Positions 50,968 to 62,323 of a stretch of 64,000 bases of DNA are shown one piece after another (the stretch's first letter is position 1; the number at the start of each line of letters is the position of its first letter). The DNA is from Pseudomonas sp. 21. GTDB taxonomy: Bacteria; Pseudomonadota; Gammaproteobacteria; Pseudomonadales; Pseudomonadaceae. The DNA is taken from positions 42,299 through 106,298 of the forward strand of contig NZ_JYOA01000002.1 in the NCBI RefSeq assembly GCF_000955805.1, read 5' to 3'. The position numbers were made by a program, and so were the translations under genes. Under the pieces are notes generated by a model, which made no database searches, was not told where the DNA came from, and saw nothing but the letters and a program-made list of their open reading frames with translations.

Positions 50968-51666
50968 ATGGATAAAGGCACTTCCCGGAATATTGATTCG
51001 GATCAATTGGCACCTGAGACCCCTGTCGCGGGCGCCTGCGGTCCTTTGTCGCTGCTGCGGAACCCGCCACGGCGCGAACTGTCGGCGACGCTGGTTCTGG
51101 CGCATGGAGCGGGGGCGCCGATGGACAGTCCGTTCATGGACGACATGGCTGCGCGCCTGGCCGAAAGAGGTATCTCGGTGGTGCGCTTCGAGTTTCCCTA
51201 TATGGCTATACGCCGGGAGGACGGAAAGCGGCGTCCGCCGAACCCGCAGAAGCAGTTGCTCGAGTGCTGGCGGCAGGTTTATGCGCAGGTTCGCGCCGAG
51301 GTACCGGGCAAGCTGGCAATCGGCGGCAAGTCCATGGGCGGGCGCATGGCCAGCCTGTTGGCGGACGAATTGGGTGCGGATGCACTGGTCTGTCTCGGCT
51401 ACCCGTTCTATGCCGTCGGCAAGCCGGAGAAGCCGCGGGTGGCCCACCTCGCCGATCTGCAGACGCCCACCCTGATCGTCCAGGGCGAGCGTGACGCGCT
51501 CGGTGATCGACCCACGGTCGAGGGCTATGCCTTGTCGCCGGCGATCCAGTTGCACTGGCTCGCCGCAGCCGACCACGATCTCAAGCCACTCAAGGCTTCC
51601 GGGCTGACCCACAAGCAGCATCTGGAAAGTGCCGCCGCCAGGATCGAAGCTTTTCTATTGCCCTAA
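50968..51666 (+). CDS. alpha/beta-hydrolase fold protein
   Basis: Predicted cytoplasmic alpha/beta hydrolase, 232 aa. ATLVLAHGAGAPMDSPFM (near 40-57), the nucleophile elbow GGKSMGGRMA (near 119-128), the acid in VQGERDALG and the histidine in AADHDLKP form the catalytic triad of the Tex30/KANL3-like group. No substrate is known. GGAG 6 nt before the ATG at 50968 supports this start. It is divergent from ccoN2, and the ANR box for ccoN2 lies inside its codons 9-13. Confidence 0.85.
   Translation: MDKGTSRNIDSDQLAPETPVAGACGPLSLLRNPPRRELSATLVLAHGAGAPMDSPFMDDMAARLAERGISVVRFEFPYMAIRREDGKRRPPNPQKQLLECWRQVYAQVRAEVPGKLAIGGKSMGGRMASLLADELGADALVCLGYPFYAVGKPEKPRVAHLADLQTPTLIVQGERDALGDRPTVEGYALSPAIQLHWLAAADHDLKPLKASGLTHKQHLESAAARIEAFLLP
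50993..51006. promoter_or_regulatory. perfect ANR/FNR box upstream of ccoN2
   Basis: TTGAT-TCGG-ATCAA matches the consensus at all 10 defined positions. If it works at -41.5, ccoN2 transcription would start near 50958, with a TATCCA -10 at about 50974-50969. The box lies within the start of the divergent hydrolase gene. Confidence 0.9.
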
Positions 51667-51755
51667 TCGGCCCTTAATGCAGGCGTTCCTATCCTCGCCG
51701 GCGTCGGCTCCCCGCAGTCGACGCCCCGCTTCCAGAGGACAGGCCGAAAGCTGCC

Positions 51756-52928
51756 ATGAACCCCGATTACGCTGACCGCATTGCCACCCAACCCTTCCGT
51801 TACACTCCCGGCGCCGCGCACAGCCTGTTGCTGACGGGCGCCACGGGCTTTCTCGGCGGCTCCGTTGCCGCTCACCTGATCGCCGATGGCCACAGCCCGG
51901 CGCTGCTGTTCCTGGTCCGCGCCGAATCCCCTGAGCAGGGCCTGGAGAGGCTGCGCGACAACCTGCGCCTGCACTGCGTGGCGGAGAGCGTGCTGGAGAG
52001 CTTGCACGAGAGCCAGATCCTCTGCGGCGACCTGCTGGACACTGCCTGGATGCAAGGTGCGCGTGCCCGTCTGATGCGCGTGGAGCAGGTGATCAACTGC
52101 GCGGCTGTGGCGTCCTTCTCCAAGAACCCGAGTATCTGGCCGGTCAACGTCGAAGGTACCTTCGCCTTCGCCAGGTTGCTCAGCCAGTCGCGCAATCTCA
52201 AGCGCTTCCTGCATGTCGGCACGGCCATGTGCTGCGGGCCGCAGCGAGAGTCGCCAGTGCGCGAGTCCTGGGATTTCCCGGACAGCGAAGAGCAACTGGT
52301 GGACTACACCGCCTCCAAGGCCGAGATCGAGCGGCGCATGCGTGAGGAGCTGCCGCAATTGCCGCTGGTGGTGGCGCGCCCCTCCATCGTGGTTGGGCAC
52401 CGCGAACTGGGCTGCCGCGCGTCGGGGAGCATTTTCTGGGTGTTCCGCATGGGCTTCGCCCTGGAGAGCTTCACCTGCGGCCTGGACGAGCAGATCGACG
52501 TGATCCCGGTGGACTACTGCGCCGAAGCGCTGGTGGCCCTGGCGCTGAAGCCGACGCTGAGCCACAGCCTCTACCACATCTCCGCCGGACACGGTTCGGC
52601 GTGCACCTTTGGCGAGATCGATCGCGCCTATGCCGACGCTCGCGGCGAGGAGCCCGTGGGTGAGCGTTATCGCAAGGTCAGCAGCGAGGACCTGCGTGAG
52701 CTGGCCGGCAGCTTCGAGAGCCGCATCGGCAAGGCCAATCCGCGCCTGGTGTTGCGGGCGTTACGCCTGTACAGCGGCTTTGCCGACCTCAACTACCTCT
52801 TCGACAACCAGCGCCTGCTGGACGAAGGCATCGCCGCGCCACCGCGTTTCACCGACTACGTGGACGTCTGTGTGCATTCCTCGCGGGATGTCAGCATCCC
52901 GGCGCAGATGCAGTGGGACTTCAAGTAG
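51756..52928 (+). CDS. thioester-reductase-like NAD(P)-dependent SDR
   Basis: Extended SDR of the male-sterility/NAD_binding_4 group, 390 aa. Cofactor motif LLLTGATGFLGGSVAAHLI (24-42), VRAESPEQGLERL, VINCAAVASF and catalytic YTASK (near 189-193). Relatives reduce fatty acyl thioesters or act on lipid intermediates; here there is no carrier domain. A 90-bp gap separates it from the hydrolase, so they may be co-transcribed. The substrate is not evident. Confidence 0.82.
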   Translation: MNPDYADRIATQPFRYTPGAAHSLLLTGATGFLGGSVAAHLIADGHSPALLFLVRAESPEQGLERLRDNLRLHCVAESVLESLHESQILCGDLLDTAWMQGARARLMRVEQVINCAAVASFSKNPSIWPVNVEGTFAFARLLSQSRNLKRFLHVGTAMCCGPQRESPVRESWDFPDSEEQLVDYTASKAEIERRMREELPQLPLVVARPSIVVGHRELGCRASGSIFWVFRMGFALESFTCGLDEQIDVIPVDYCAEALVALALKPTLSHSLYHISAGHGSACTFGEIDRAYADARGEEPVGERYRKVSSEDLRELAGSFESRIGKANPRLVLRALRLYSGFADLNYLFDNQRLLDEGIAAPPRFTDYVDVCVHSSRDVSIPAQMQWDFK

Positions 52929-52957
52929 CCGGCTGAAGGCTGCGGGTGGGTATGCGC

Positions 52958-53026
52958 TGTAGGAGCGAGCTTGCTCGCGAACCCGGCCCCGTCGCGGAGC
53001 TGTTCGCGAGCAAGCTCGCTCCTACA
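52958..53026. repeat. REP pair
   Basis: TGTAGGAGCGAGCTTGCTCG (52958-52977) and CGAGCAAGCTCGCTCCTACA (53007-53026), perfect inverted copies between convergent genes. Confidence 0.9.
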
Positions 53027-53103
53027 GGTGCCGCTGCGGGACAGCGGCGTAGGGCGAATAACCCAGAACAGGTTATCCGCCCTGCGGATGGCCGGAATGG
53101 CCT

Positions 53104-54669
53104 CTAGCGGTTGAACCGCTCCACCAGCGAGTACTGGCGGTGCGCAGTTTGCGTCAGCTCCTCGCTGAGCAGTGCGGTGCGCTGGGCCTCGCCGGAGGTC
53201 TGGTCGGCCAGGTTGGCGATGGTGCTGATGTTGCGGTTGATCTCTTCGGCCACGGCGCTCTGTTCCTCGGCGGCGGCAGCGATCTGGGTGGCCATTTCGG
53301 TGATGTTGGCCACTGCGTCGCTGATCCCCACCAGCGCGTTGTCCGCCTGCAGCACGCGCTCCACGCCTTCGTCGGCCTGGCGGCGGCCGGAGTCCATGGC
53401 GCGCACCGCCTCGGTGGCGGTGTTCTGCAGGTTGGCGATGAGCTGGTGAATCTGCCCGGTGGATTCGGCGGTGCGCTGGGCCAATTGGCGTACTTCGTCG
53501 GCCACCACGGCAAAGCCGCGGCCCATCTCGCCGGCACGGGCGGCTTCGATGGCGGCGTTGAGCGCCAGCAGGTTGGTCTGGTCGGCGATGCCCTTGATCA
53601 CGTCCACCACGCCGCCGATCTGCTCGCTGTCGCGGGCCAGTTGGCTGACCGCTTCGCCGGTTTCGCCCACGGAGCTGGAAAGGCGCTGCATGGCCTCGCG
53701 GGTCTCGGCGGCGATCTGCCGGCCTTCGGTGGTCAGGTTGTTGGCCTGGCGGGTGGCGTCGGCGGTGCGCTGCACGTTGTCGGCCACTTCCTGGGTGGTC
53801 GCAGCCATCTGGTTGACGGCGGTGGCTACCTGCTCGGTTTCCTGGCGCTGGCGGTCCAGCCCGGCGGAGCTGTGGTGGGCCAGGGAGTCGGCTTCGCGGG
53901 CCTGCTCGGTCAGGGTTTCGGCGGTGTCCTGCAGACGGGTCAGGCAGGTCTTCAGCCGTGCTTCCTGGCTGAGAATGGACATTTCCAGACGCGCCTGTGC
54001 GCCACGGCTGTCGGTGTACATCTGTGCGATCAGCGGGTCGGATGTCGTCTGCTCGGCCAGGCGCAGCAGGCGCTTGAGGCCGCGCTGCTGCCAGCCAAGG
54101 CCGGCGAGGCCCAGCGGGATCGAGAGCAGCGCGGCGAGCAGGAAGCCCCAGTGGGAGTTCAGCCAGACGCCGATGAGGAAGCCGATCTGGCCGATCAGGA
54201 TGAACGGCAGCCAGTCCAGCAGCACCGGCAACCAGCGGTCACGGGTGGGGATGGCCGACTTGCCGGCATTGATCCGTGCGTACAGCGCCTCGGCGCGGCG
54301 TACCTGCTCGGCGGTGGGCTTCACCCGCACCGACTCGTAGCCGACGATCTCGTTGTGCTCGTACATCGGCGTGACGTAGGCGCTGACCCAGTAATGGTCA
54401 CCGCTCTTGCAGCGGTTCTTGACGATGCCCATCCATGGGCGGCCTTTCTTCAGGGTCGTCCACATGTGTGCGAACACCGCCGCTGGTACGTCCGGATGGC
54501 GCACCAGGTTGTGCGCCGCACCGACCAGCTCCTCGCGGGAGAAGCCGCTGATGGCGCTGAAGGCGTCGTTGACGTAGGTGATGACACCGCGGGCGTTGGT
54601 CGTGGAGATCAGCCGCTGTTCGGCGGGGAAAGTGCGTTCACGCTGGGTGATCGGCTGGTTGTTGCGCAT
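53104..54669 (-). CDS. aer: aerotaxis receptor (PAS-MCP)
   Basis: Energy and oxygen taxis transducer, 521 aa. An N-terminal PAS domain (about 15-120; [20 protein letters not shown] and [16 protein letters not shown]) binds FAD in Aer proteins. It is followed by a hydrophobic segment (about 150-190), a HAMP-like linker and the conserved MCP signalling tip ([20 protein letters not shown], near 362-381). It signals through CheA/CheW. An ANR-like box lies 69 bp upstream, consistent with published ANR control of aer in P. aeruginosa. Confidence 0.95.
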   Translation of the reverse strand: MRNNQPITQRERTFPAEQRLISTTNARGVITYVNDAFSAISGFSREELVGAAHNLVRHPDVPAAVFAHMWTTLKKGRPWMGIVKNRCKSGDHYWVSAYVTPMYEHNEIVGYESVRVKPTAEQVRRAEALYARINAGKSAIPTRDRWLPVLLDWLPFILIGQIGFLIGVWLNSHWGFLLAALLSIPLGLAGLGWQQRGLKRLLRLAEQTTSDPLIAQMYTDSRGAQARLEMSILSQEARLKTCLTRLQDTAETLTEQAREADSLAHHSSAGLDRQRQETEQVATAVNQMAATTQEVADNVQRTADATRQANNLTTEGRQIAAETREAMQRLSSSVGETGEAVSQLARDSEQIGGVVDVIKGIADQTNLLALNAAIEAARAGEMGRGFAVVADEVRQLAQRTAESTGQIHQLIANLQNTATEAVRAMDSGRRQADEGVERVLQADNALVGISDAVANITEMATQIAAAAEEQSAVAEEINRNISTIANLADQTSGEAQRTALLSEELTQTAHRQYSLVERFNR

Positions 54670-54737
54670 CAGGCTGGGATCTCGGAGAAAGGCGGATTGG
54701 TACGTCTGTCCAGCTTATCGGCCGCTGGATCGGAAAT

Positions 54738-54751
54738 TTGATGGCGATCAC
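54738..54751. promoter_or_regulatory. ANR/FNR box upstream of aer
   Basis: TTGAT-GGCG-ATCAC, matching 9 of 10 consensus positions, centred about 75 bp upstream of the aer ATG. Confidence 0.8.
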
Positions 54752-54833
54752 AAAAAAATGTCAGAAGAGTGACGCCGAGAGAATGACGATAGCGTATCGC
54801 CACTGGTCACCGAAATGAAACGAAAGAAGGAGG

Positions 54834-54858
54834 GCGGCGGCCCGTTGCAGGCCGCCGC
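54834..54858 (-). terminator. terminator of acnA
   Basis: GCGGCGGCC-CGTTGCA-GGCCGCCGC, perfect 9-bp stem 7 bp after the acnA stop. On the minus strand it is followed by a T-rich stretch (complement of 54820-54829). Confidence 0.8.
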
Positions 54859-54864
54859 GCCGCT

Positions 54865-57597
<2,733 letters not shown>

Positions 57598-57942
57598 GAC
57601 ATTCTCCTCAGGCTTGGATTCTGCTCGTGATCGTCAGGCACGGCTGATGTCGGGTGCGCTAGCGATACTTGGCGAAAGTGCGTTCAACCGAGCTGATCCA
57701 TCGCAGAAAAAGCGCGATTGGCGGCAAATTTCGCCATGCAGGGTAATCATCGGGCAGTCTTCTGGGCGGTTAGGCCAGAACACTCAAGCTAGACCGTCCG
57801 ACGGGGTGTTGCCATCTGTTCTGGACCGTTCGCTGGGCGAACGGGTTCAGAACAAATGACTCTGTCTGTGGGACTATTCCTGCGAATCTGCATGAAACCT
57901 TCGTGGGCAGCCTCTATAGTGCGCGGCCGAGGAGACACCCCG
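57598..57942. other. acnA-rlmM divergent intergenic region with inverted repeats
   Basis: About 345 bp without a credible gene. It holds CCAGAACA (57775-57782) inverted to TGTTCTGG (57817-57824), a third half-site CAGAACA (57848-57854), and the hairpin CCGTTCGC-TGG-GCGAACGG (57826-57844). The acnA and rlmM promoters must lie here. Confidence 0.5.
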
Positions 57943-59010
57943 ATGAATACCCTGTTACTGCACTGCCGGCCGGGCTTCGAGAACGAGGTCTGCGCCGAGC
58001 TGTCCGAGCACGCCGCGCGCCTGGACATTCCCGGCTACGCCCGTGCCAAGCCGGCTACCGCCTACGCCGAATTTATCTCCATGGACGCCGATGGCGCCGA
58101 GCGCTTGATGCGCCAACTGCGCTTCCCCGGGCTGATCTTCCCGCGCCAGTGGGCGCGTGGCACCGGCTTCACCACCCTGCCGGAGCAGGACCGCATTGGT
58201 GCGATCCTCGAGACCGTGGCCGCTTTCCCGCAGTGCGGCAGCCTCTGGCTGGAGGTGTTCGACACCAACGACGGCAAGGAACTCTCGACCTTCTGTCGCA
58301 AGTTCGAAAAGCCCCTGCGCGCGGCCCTGGTGAAGGCCGGCAAGCTGGTGGAAGACCCCAGCCTGCCGCGCCTGCTGCTGACTTTCCGCTCTGGCCGCGA
58401 GGCCTTTATCGGCCTGGCCGAGGCGCGCAACTGCGCCATGTGGCCGATGGGCATCCCGCGCCTGAAGTTCCCTCGCGAGGCGCCCAGCCGCTCGACGCTC
58501 AAGCTGGAAGAAGCCTGGCACCACTTCATCCCCCGCGCCGACTGGGATCGCCGTCTGGCGCCGGACATGCTCGCCGTGGACCTGGGCGCGTCGCCCGGCG
58601 GCTGGACCTGGCAGCTGGTGAACCGCGAGATGCGCGTGGTCGCCGTGGACAACGGGCCGATGGCGGAGAACCTGATGTACTCCGGGCTGGTGGAGCACCA
58701 GCGCGTCGATGGTTACGCCTTCCGCCCGCGCCAGCGCATGGACTGGATGGTCTGCGACATCGTCGAGAAGCCCGCACGCACGGGAGCGATGATCGAGACC
58801 TGGATCGGCGAGGGGCTGTGCCGCGAGGCCATCGTCAACCTCAAGCTGCCGATGAAGCAGCGTTATGCCGAGGTGCGGCGCATCCTTGACCGCCTGGAAG
58901 AGTCCTTCCGCGAACGCGGGCTGAAGGTACAGATCGGCTGCAAGCAGCTCTACCACGACCGCGAGGAAGTGACCTGCCACCTGCGCCGCCTCGAGAAGGG
59001 CGAGCGCTAG
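57943..59010 (+). CDS. rlmM: 23S rRNA 2'-O-ribose C2498 methyltransferase
   Basis: Methylates C2498 of 23S rRNA. The 355-residue product has an N-terminal THUMP-type region (LLLHCRPGFENEVCAELSEH, 4-23) and a C-terminal RrmJ-like methyltransferase with the SAM motif LAVDLGASPGGWTWQLV (near 210-226) and VCDIVEKPART. ATG at 57943 with GGAG 8 nt upstream; the longer frame extends into the promoter region. Confidence 0.95.
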   Translation: MNTLLLHCRPGFENEVCAELSEHAARLDIPGYARAKPATAYAEFISMDADGAERLMRQLRFPGLIFPRQWARGTGFTTLPEQDRIGAILETVAAFPQCGSLWLEVFDTNDGKELSTFCRKFEKPLRAALVKAGKLVEDPSLPRLLLTFRSGREAFIGLAEARNCAMWPMGIPRLKFPREAPSRSTLKLEEAWHHFIPRADWDRRLAPDMLAVDLGASPGGWTWQLVNREMRVVAVDNGPMAENLMYSGLVEHQRVDGYAFRPRQRMDWMVCDIVEKPARTGAMIETWIGEGLCREAIVNLKLPMKQRYAEVRRILDRLEESFRERGLKVQIGCKQLYHDREEVTCHLRRLEKGER

Positions 59011-59056
59011 CGACTCGGAACGGCTCCGTAGCGCCACCCGACCTTTGGTGGCTTGT

Positions 59057-59091
59057 CGCGCCGCCCGGCATTGCCCATGCTAGGCGGCGCG
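59057..59091 (+). terminator. possible terminator of rlmM
   Basis: CGCGCCGCC (59057-59065) and GGCGGCGCG (59083-59091) form a 9-bp stem with a 17-nt loop. No T-run follows, so efficiency is uncertain. Confidence 0.45.
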
Positions 59092-59110
59092 AATCCTTGC
59101 GGAGTCCTTC

Positions 59111-59989
59111 GTGAAGCGAAAGTTGCCCTCCCTGCTGGGCAGTTACAGCCGTATGCTGCTGCCGCGCCGTGGCCTTGGCCGCGATGAGCGCGTGCCCTAC
59201 CTGGCAATGGACAGCCGTACTCTGAAATTCGACCTGCGCCACCTGCGCGCCTACCGCCAGCACTTCGGGCTGGACGCGGCGCTGGGCGTGCCGCTGCTCT
59301 ATCCGCAGGTGATCAGCCTGCCGCTGCACCTGCGCCTGCTCAGCCGTTCGCGCATGCCGCTGTCGGTGGTTGGGCTGATCCACCTGCGCAGCCACATCCA
59401 GCGCTATCGCATGCTCGACGAGAACGAGCCGCTGCAGTTCGATTGCCGCATCCTCACCAGCCGACGCAGCGAGCTGGGGCTGGAGGTGGATGTGGTCACC
59501 GAAGCCTGGCACCACGACATGCTCTACTGGCAGTCGATCACCACCTACCTGCGCCGCGGCGATTTCCTCGATGCCGAGGCCAAAGCCGATCCGCTGCCCG
59601 AGCGCGCCCAGTGGCACACCCTGGAAGCGCCGGTGCATTCCGGCGTGCAGTGGCGCGTGCCGAAGATCGTCGGCTGGCGCTACGCCGGGCTGAGCGGCGA
59701 CTTCAACCCGCTGCACCTGTCGCGGCTGATGGCCTCGCATTACGGCTTCGGCAAACCCTTCGCCCACGGCATGTGGGGCCTGGCGCGCAGCCTGACCGGC
59801 CGCCGCCTGGCGGAGAACGTGCGCCTGGATGCGCACTTCAAGGCGCCGCTGCCGCTGGGCAGCCAGGTGAAGCAGGTCTATCGCCGCCTCGGCAAGAAGG
59901 AGCAGTGGGCGTTGCTGCCCGCCGAAGGCGATGGCCAGCCAATGCTGCTGGCGCAACTGGACGAGGCACCGGACGGGCCCTTGCGCTAG
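59111..59989 (+). CDS. MaoC-like acyl dehydratase
   Basis: Hot-dog-fold protein, 292 aa, probably a double hot-dog with the active half at the C-terminus. YAGLSGDFNPLHLSRLMASH then FGKPFAHGMWGLA (near 195-228) matches the (R)-specific hydratase 2 motif with Asp and His catalytic residues. The start is GTG at 59111 with GGAG 6 nt upstream. The substrate is presumably an enoyl-CoA or acyl-ACP, but nothing in the neighbourhood specifies it. Confidence 0.85.
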   Translation: MKRKLPSLLGSYSRMLLPRRGLGRDERVPYLAMDSRTLKFDLRHLRAYRQHFGLDAALGVPLLYPQVISLPLHLRLLSRSRMPLSVVGLIHLRSHIQRYRMLDENEPLQFDCRILTSRRSELGLEVDVVTEAWHHDMLYWQSITTYLRRGDFLDAEAKADPLPERAQWHTLEAPVHSGVQWRVPKIVGWRYAGLSGDFNPLHLSRLMASHYGFGKPFAHGMWGLARSLTGRRLAENVRLDAHFKAPLPLGSQVKQVYRRLGKKEQWALLPAEGDGQPMLLAQLDEAPDGPLR

Positions 59990-60020
59990 ACGCTTTGCCG
60001 GGAAGCGTTGGTGCGGCTCT

Positions 60021-60091
60021 GTTCGCGAGCAAGCTCGCTCCTACAAACAGTGCGCCGATGCAAACCTGTAGGAGCGAGCTTGCTCGCGAAC
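60021..60091. repeat. REP pair in divergent orientation
   Basis: GCGAGCAAGCTCGCTCCTACA-type arm first (60021-60045), then TGTAGGAGCGAGCTTGCTCG (60067-60086). The order of arms is the reverse of the other REP pairs here. The rest of 60092-60218 shows nothing recognisable. Confidence 0.85.
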
Positions 60092-60218
60092 CGCTCGGCG
60101 CAGCGCTTGCCCGATGCTGACAGACCGTCGAACACGGTGTCTGCCGCCATTGCTCGCGGGTCATTGATGGGTATCGCTTCGCTCCACGCCATCCTACGGT
60201 TCGACGATCGATGCGTAT

Positions 60219-61775
60219 TTATCGACGCTCCGCCACGCGCGGCTGCAGCGGCACCAGGCTCGGTAGCTGCACCTCGCCCTGCAACTCAACCGGTGAGAAG
60301 CGCCAGGAACTGTTGAACAGGTACTGGTCGCTGAAACCGCTCACCAGCAGGCCGACCTCGTCCCCCGGCGCAAGGCTGGTGCTGACGGCGTTGAGGCGTG
60401 TGCTGCCCTGATTCGCCAAGGGTTTCACCTGTTCATCCAGGCGCCGCGTGCGGCCGTCGGCGCTGCGGATCGCCAAGGCCGCGAAAACCTGTGCGTCCGG
60501 GCGTTCCGCCAGCGGTTGATCCAGGCGCACTTCGGCGCTGCCGAGCAAGGCGCTGGTTTCGCTCACGCGCTGCAGGGGGATGAACCTTGAAGGCTGAACC
60601 AGGCCACTCAATGCCGGCCGGATCGCCGTGGCCGGCAGCGCGACGGTGGCGCCTGGAGGAGGCAAGTCGTCCAGCGCCACTCCCTGGTCAAGATCGAGGC
60701 TGATGCACAGGTCCGGCACGCCGTCGGCGGCGCCAGGGCGCTTGCGCAGCTTTTCCTCGTACCAGGCGACGATGCCGGTATAGAGATTGATCGCCCGCGA
60801 GCCGCAATGGATCACCGGCTCATTGTTGAACGGCGGCAGCCCGCTCCAGGTTTGCAAGGGCGGCGGCAGGATGTGGCCGCCCTGCATGCCCAGCAGGCGC
60901 ACGTCCGCCGGGCCCTGCTTCAGGCACTGGCGGATCTGCAGGCCCTGGTCCAGCGGGAACAGGGTGTCGCGCAGGCCCTGGATCAGCAGGGCGTCGGCGT
61001 GGGGCAAGCGGCCGGCCGCGCAGTAGCTGGCGAGGCTGTTGGCGTGCAGTTCGGCGCGTACCGGCTCCGCCATGCGCCCGCCAGTGGTGTGCAGGTAGTC
61101 GGCCTGGACGAACTTGCCCAGGTCGTAGCCGGTGGCGAGGCCGAGGCTGACCAGCACGCCTCCCCAGCCGATCTTCAGCTGGCCGTCCGGCGCCAGGGCG
61201 TCGGCCAGGTCGTACCAGGTCGCGATGGGCACGATGGCGTCGATGCGCGGGTCTTGCGCCGAGGCCAATAGCTGCACGGCGCCGCCGTAGCTTTCGCCGA
61301 GCATGCCGGTGCGCGGGTCGTTGGGGCCGTCCATGGTCAGTCGGTCCAGGTGCGTGGCGGCCCAGTCGATCACCGCGCTGGCATCCTGGACCTCGAACTG
61401 CGGGTTCATCATCTCGATGCGCCCGTCGCTGCCGCCCCAGCCACGCTGGTCGTAGCTGACCACCCAGAAACCGGCCTTCCAGGCGCGCAAGGCGGCGCGG
61501 CCGGACATCATGTTCTTGCCGTAGTAACCCTCCGGCCCGGTCACCCGCCAGCCGCCCCAGCCGTGGGTGTGGACGATCACCGGGGCCGTTTCACCGGCCT
61601 TCAGCGCGGGCTGGAAGACCGTGGCGGAGAGCCGGGTGCCGTCGCGCGCGACGATGACCGCCTCGAACCAGGTGGCCGGCAGGTCCTGGCCGCGGCGGGC
61701 GCTGAAGTCCGGAACCTGGTTGCGGGCGGCGCAGCCGGCGAGCAGGGCGAGGCACAGGCAGAGAAGGGCGCGCAT
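60219..61775 (-). CDS. CocE/NonD-type alpha/beta-hydrolase lipoprotein
   Basis: Predicted lipoprotein hydrolase, 518 aa. The signal peptide ends in a lipobox (LLAGC, Cys15). The hydrolase core has HTHGWGGWRV (oxyanion region), SYDQRGWGGSDG and the nucleophile GESYGG (near 161-166) of the X-Pro dipeptidyl-peptidase/CocE (S15) type, followed by a C-terminal beta domain. It is likely membrane-anchored on the periplasmic side and may cleave esters or amides. ATG at 61775 with GGAG 5 nt upstream; the longer frame lacks a signal peptide. Confidence 0.85.
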   Translation of the reverse strand: MRALLCLCLALLAGCAARNQVPDFSARRGQDLPATWFEAVIVARDGTRLSATVFQPALKAGETAPVIVHTHGWGGWRVTGPEGYYGKNMMSGRAALRAWKAGFWVVSYDQRGWGGSDGRIEMMNPQFEVQDASAVIDWAATHLDRLTMDGPNDPRTGMLGESYGGAVQLLASAQDPRIDAIVPIATWYDLADALAPDGQLKIGWGGVLVSLGLATGYDLGKFVQADYLHTTGGRMAEPVRAELHANSLASYCAAGRLPHADALLIQGLRDTLFPLDQGLQIRQCLKQGPADVRLLGMQGGHILPPPLQTWSGLPPFNNEPVIHCGSRAINLYTGIVAWYEEKLRKRPGAADGVPDLCISLDLDQGVALDDLPPPGATVALPATAIRPALSGLVQPSRFIPLQRVSETSALLGSAEVRLDQPLAERPDAQVFAALAIRSADGRTRRLDEQVKPLANQGSTRLNAVSTSLAPGDEVGLLVSGFSDQYLFNSSWRFSPVELQGEVQLPSLVPLQPRVAERR

Positions 61776-61927
61776 CGGGACTCCAGGCAGGTCAGGCAGG
61801 TGCGCCAGCATGCCCGGCGCCCGCAGCGCCCACCCCCAACCAAGGTTGGGTGACCCGGACGGACGCGGGGTGACCGCGTGGTGCGCTTTGCGCGACAATG
61901 CGCCATTGGTTTTTCTGGAGTTACGCG

Positions 61928-62167
61928 ATGTCCCAGCCTGTCGATGCGATTCTCGACGCCACCGGCCTGAACTGCCCCGAGCCGGTCATGATGCTGCACA
62001 ACAAGGTGCGCGACCTGCCGGCCGGCGGCCTGCTCAAGGTGATTGCCACCGACCCGTCCACCCGCCGCGACATCCCCAAGTTCTGCGTCTTCCTCGGCCA
62101 CGAACTGGTGGAGCAGCAGGAAGAGGCGGGAACCTACCTGTACTGGATTCGCAAGAAGGCGGAGTGA
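61928..62167 (+). CDS. tusA: sulfur-carrier protein TusA
   Basis: Small sulfur-relay protein, 79 aa. [20 protein letters not shown] (9-28) contains the CPxP motif with the persulfide cysteine 16, and [15 protein letters not shown] is typical. It passes sulfur from IscS towards tRNA thiolation and other pathways. ATG at 61928 with GGAG 7 nt upstream. Divergent from the lipoprotein hydrolase. Confidence 0.94.
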   Translation: MSQPVDAILDATGLNCPEPVMMLHNKVRDLPAGGLLKVIATDPSTRRDIPKFCVFLGHELVEQQEEAGTYLYWIRKKAE

Positions 62168-62207
62168 TCTGGCGGGGCGCGCTTTGCGCCCATTCTTGCA
62201 GGATGCG

Positions 62208-62313
62208 TGTAGGAGCGGGCCATGCCCGCGACCCGTCTGACTCCCGGCGTTGACGGGAGATACCTGTAGGGGCGGACATTGTCCGCCGATCGCGGGCATG
62301 GCCCGCTCCTACA
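62208..62313. repeat. nested composite REP element
   Basis: Outer arms TGTAGGAGCGGGCCATGCCC (62208-62227) and GGGCATGGCCCGCTCCTACA (62294-62313) are perfect inverted copies. Between them lies a third REP of another variant, TGTAGGGGCGGACATTGTCC (62265-62284). It sits between tusA and the convergent ABC permease. Confidence 0.85.
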
Positions 62314-62323
62314 GGGACGCTCT

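Noticed and set aside
57826-57844. Intrinsic terminator at the acnA-rlmM hairpin
   Set aside because: Both flanking genes are transcribed away from it and no T-run follows, so a regulatory role is more likely.
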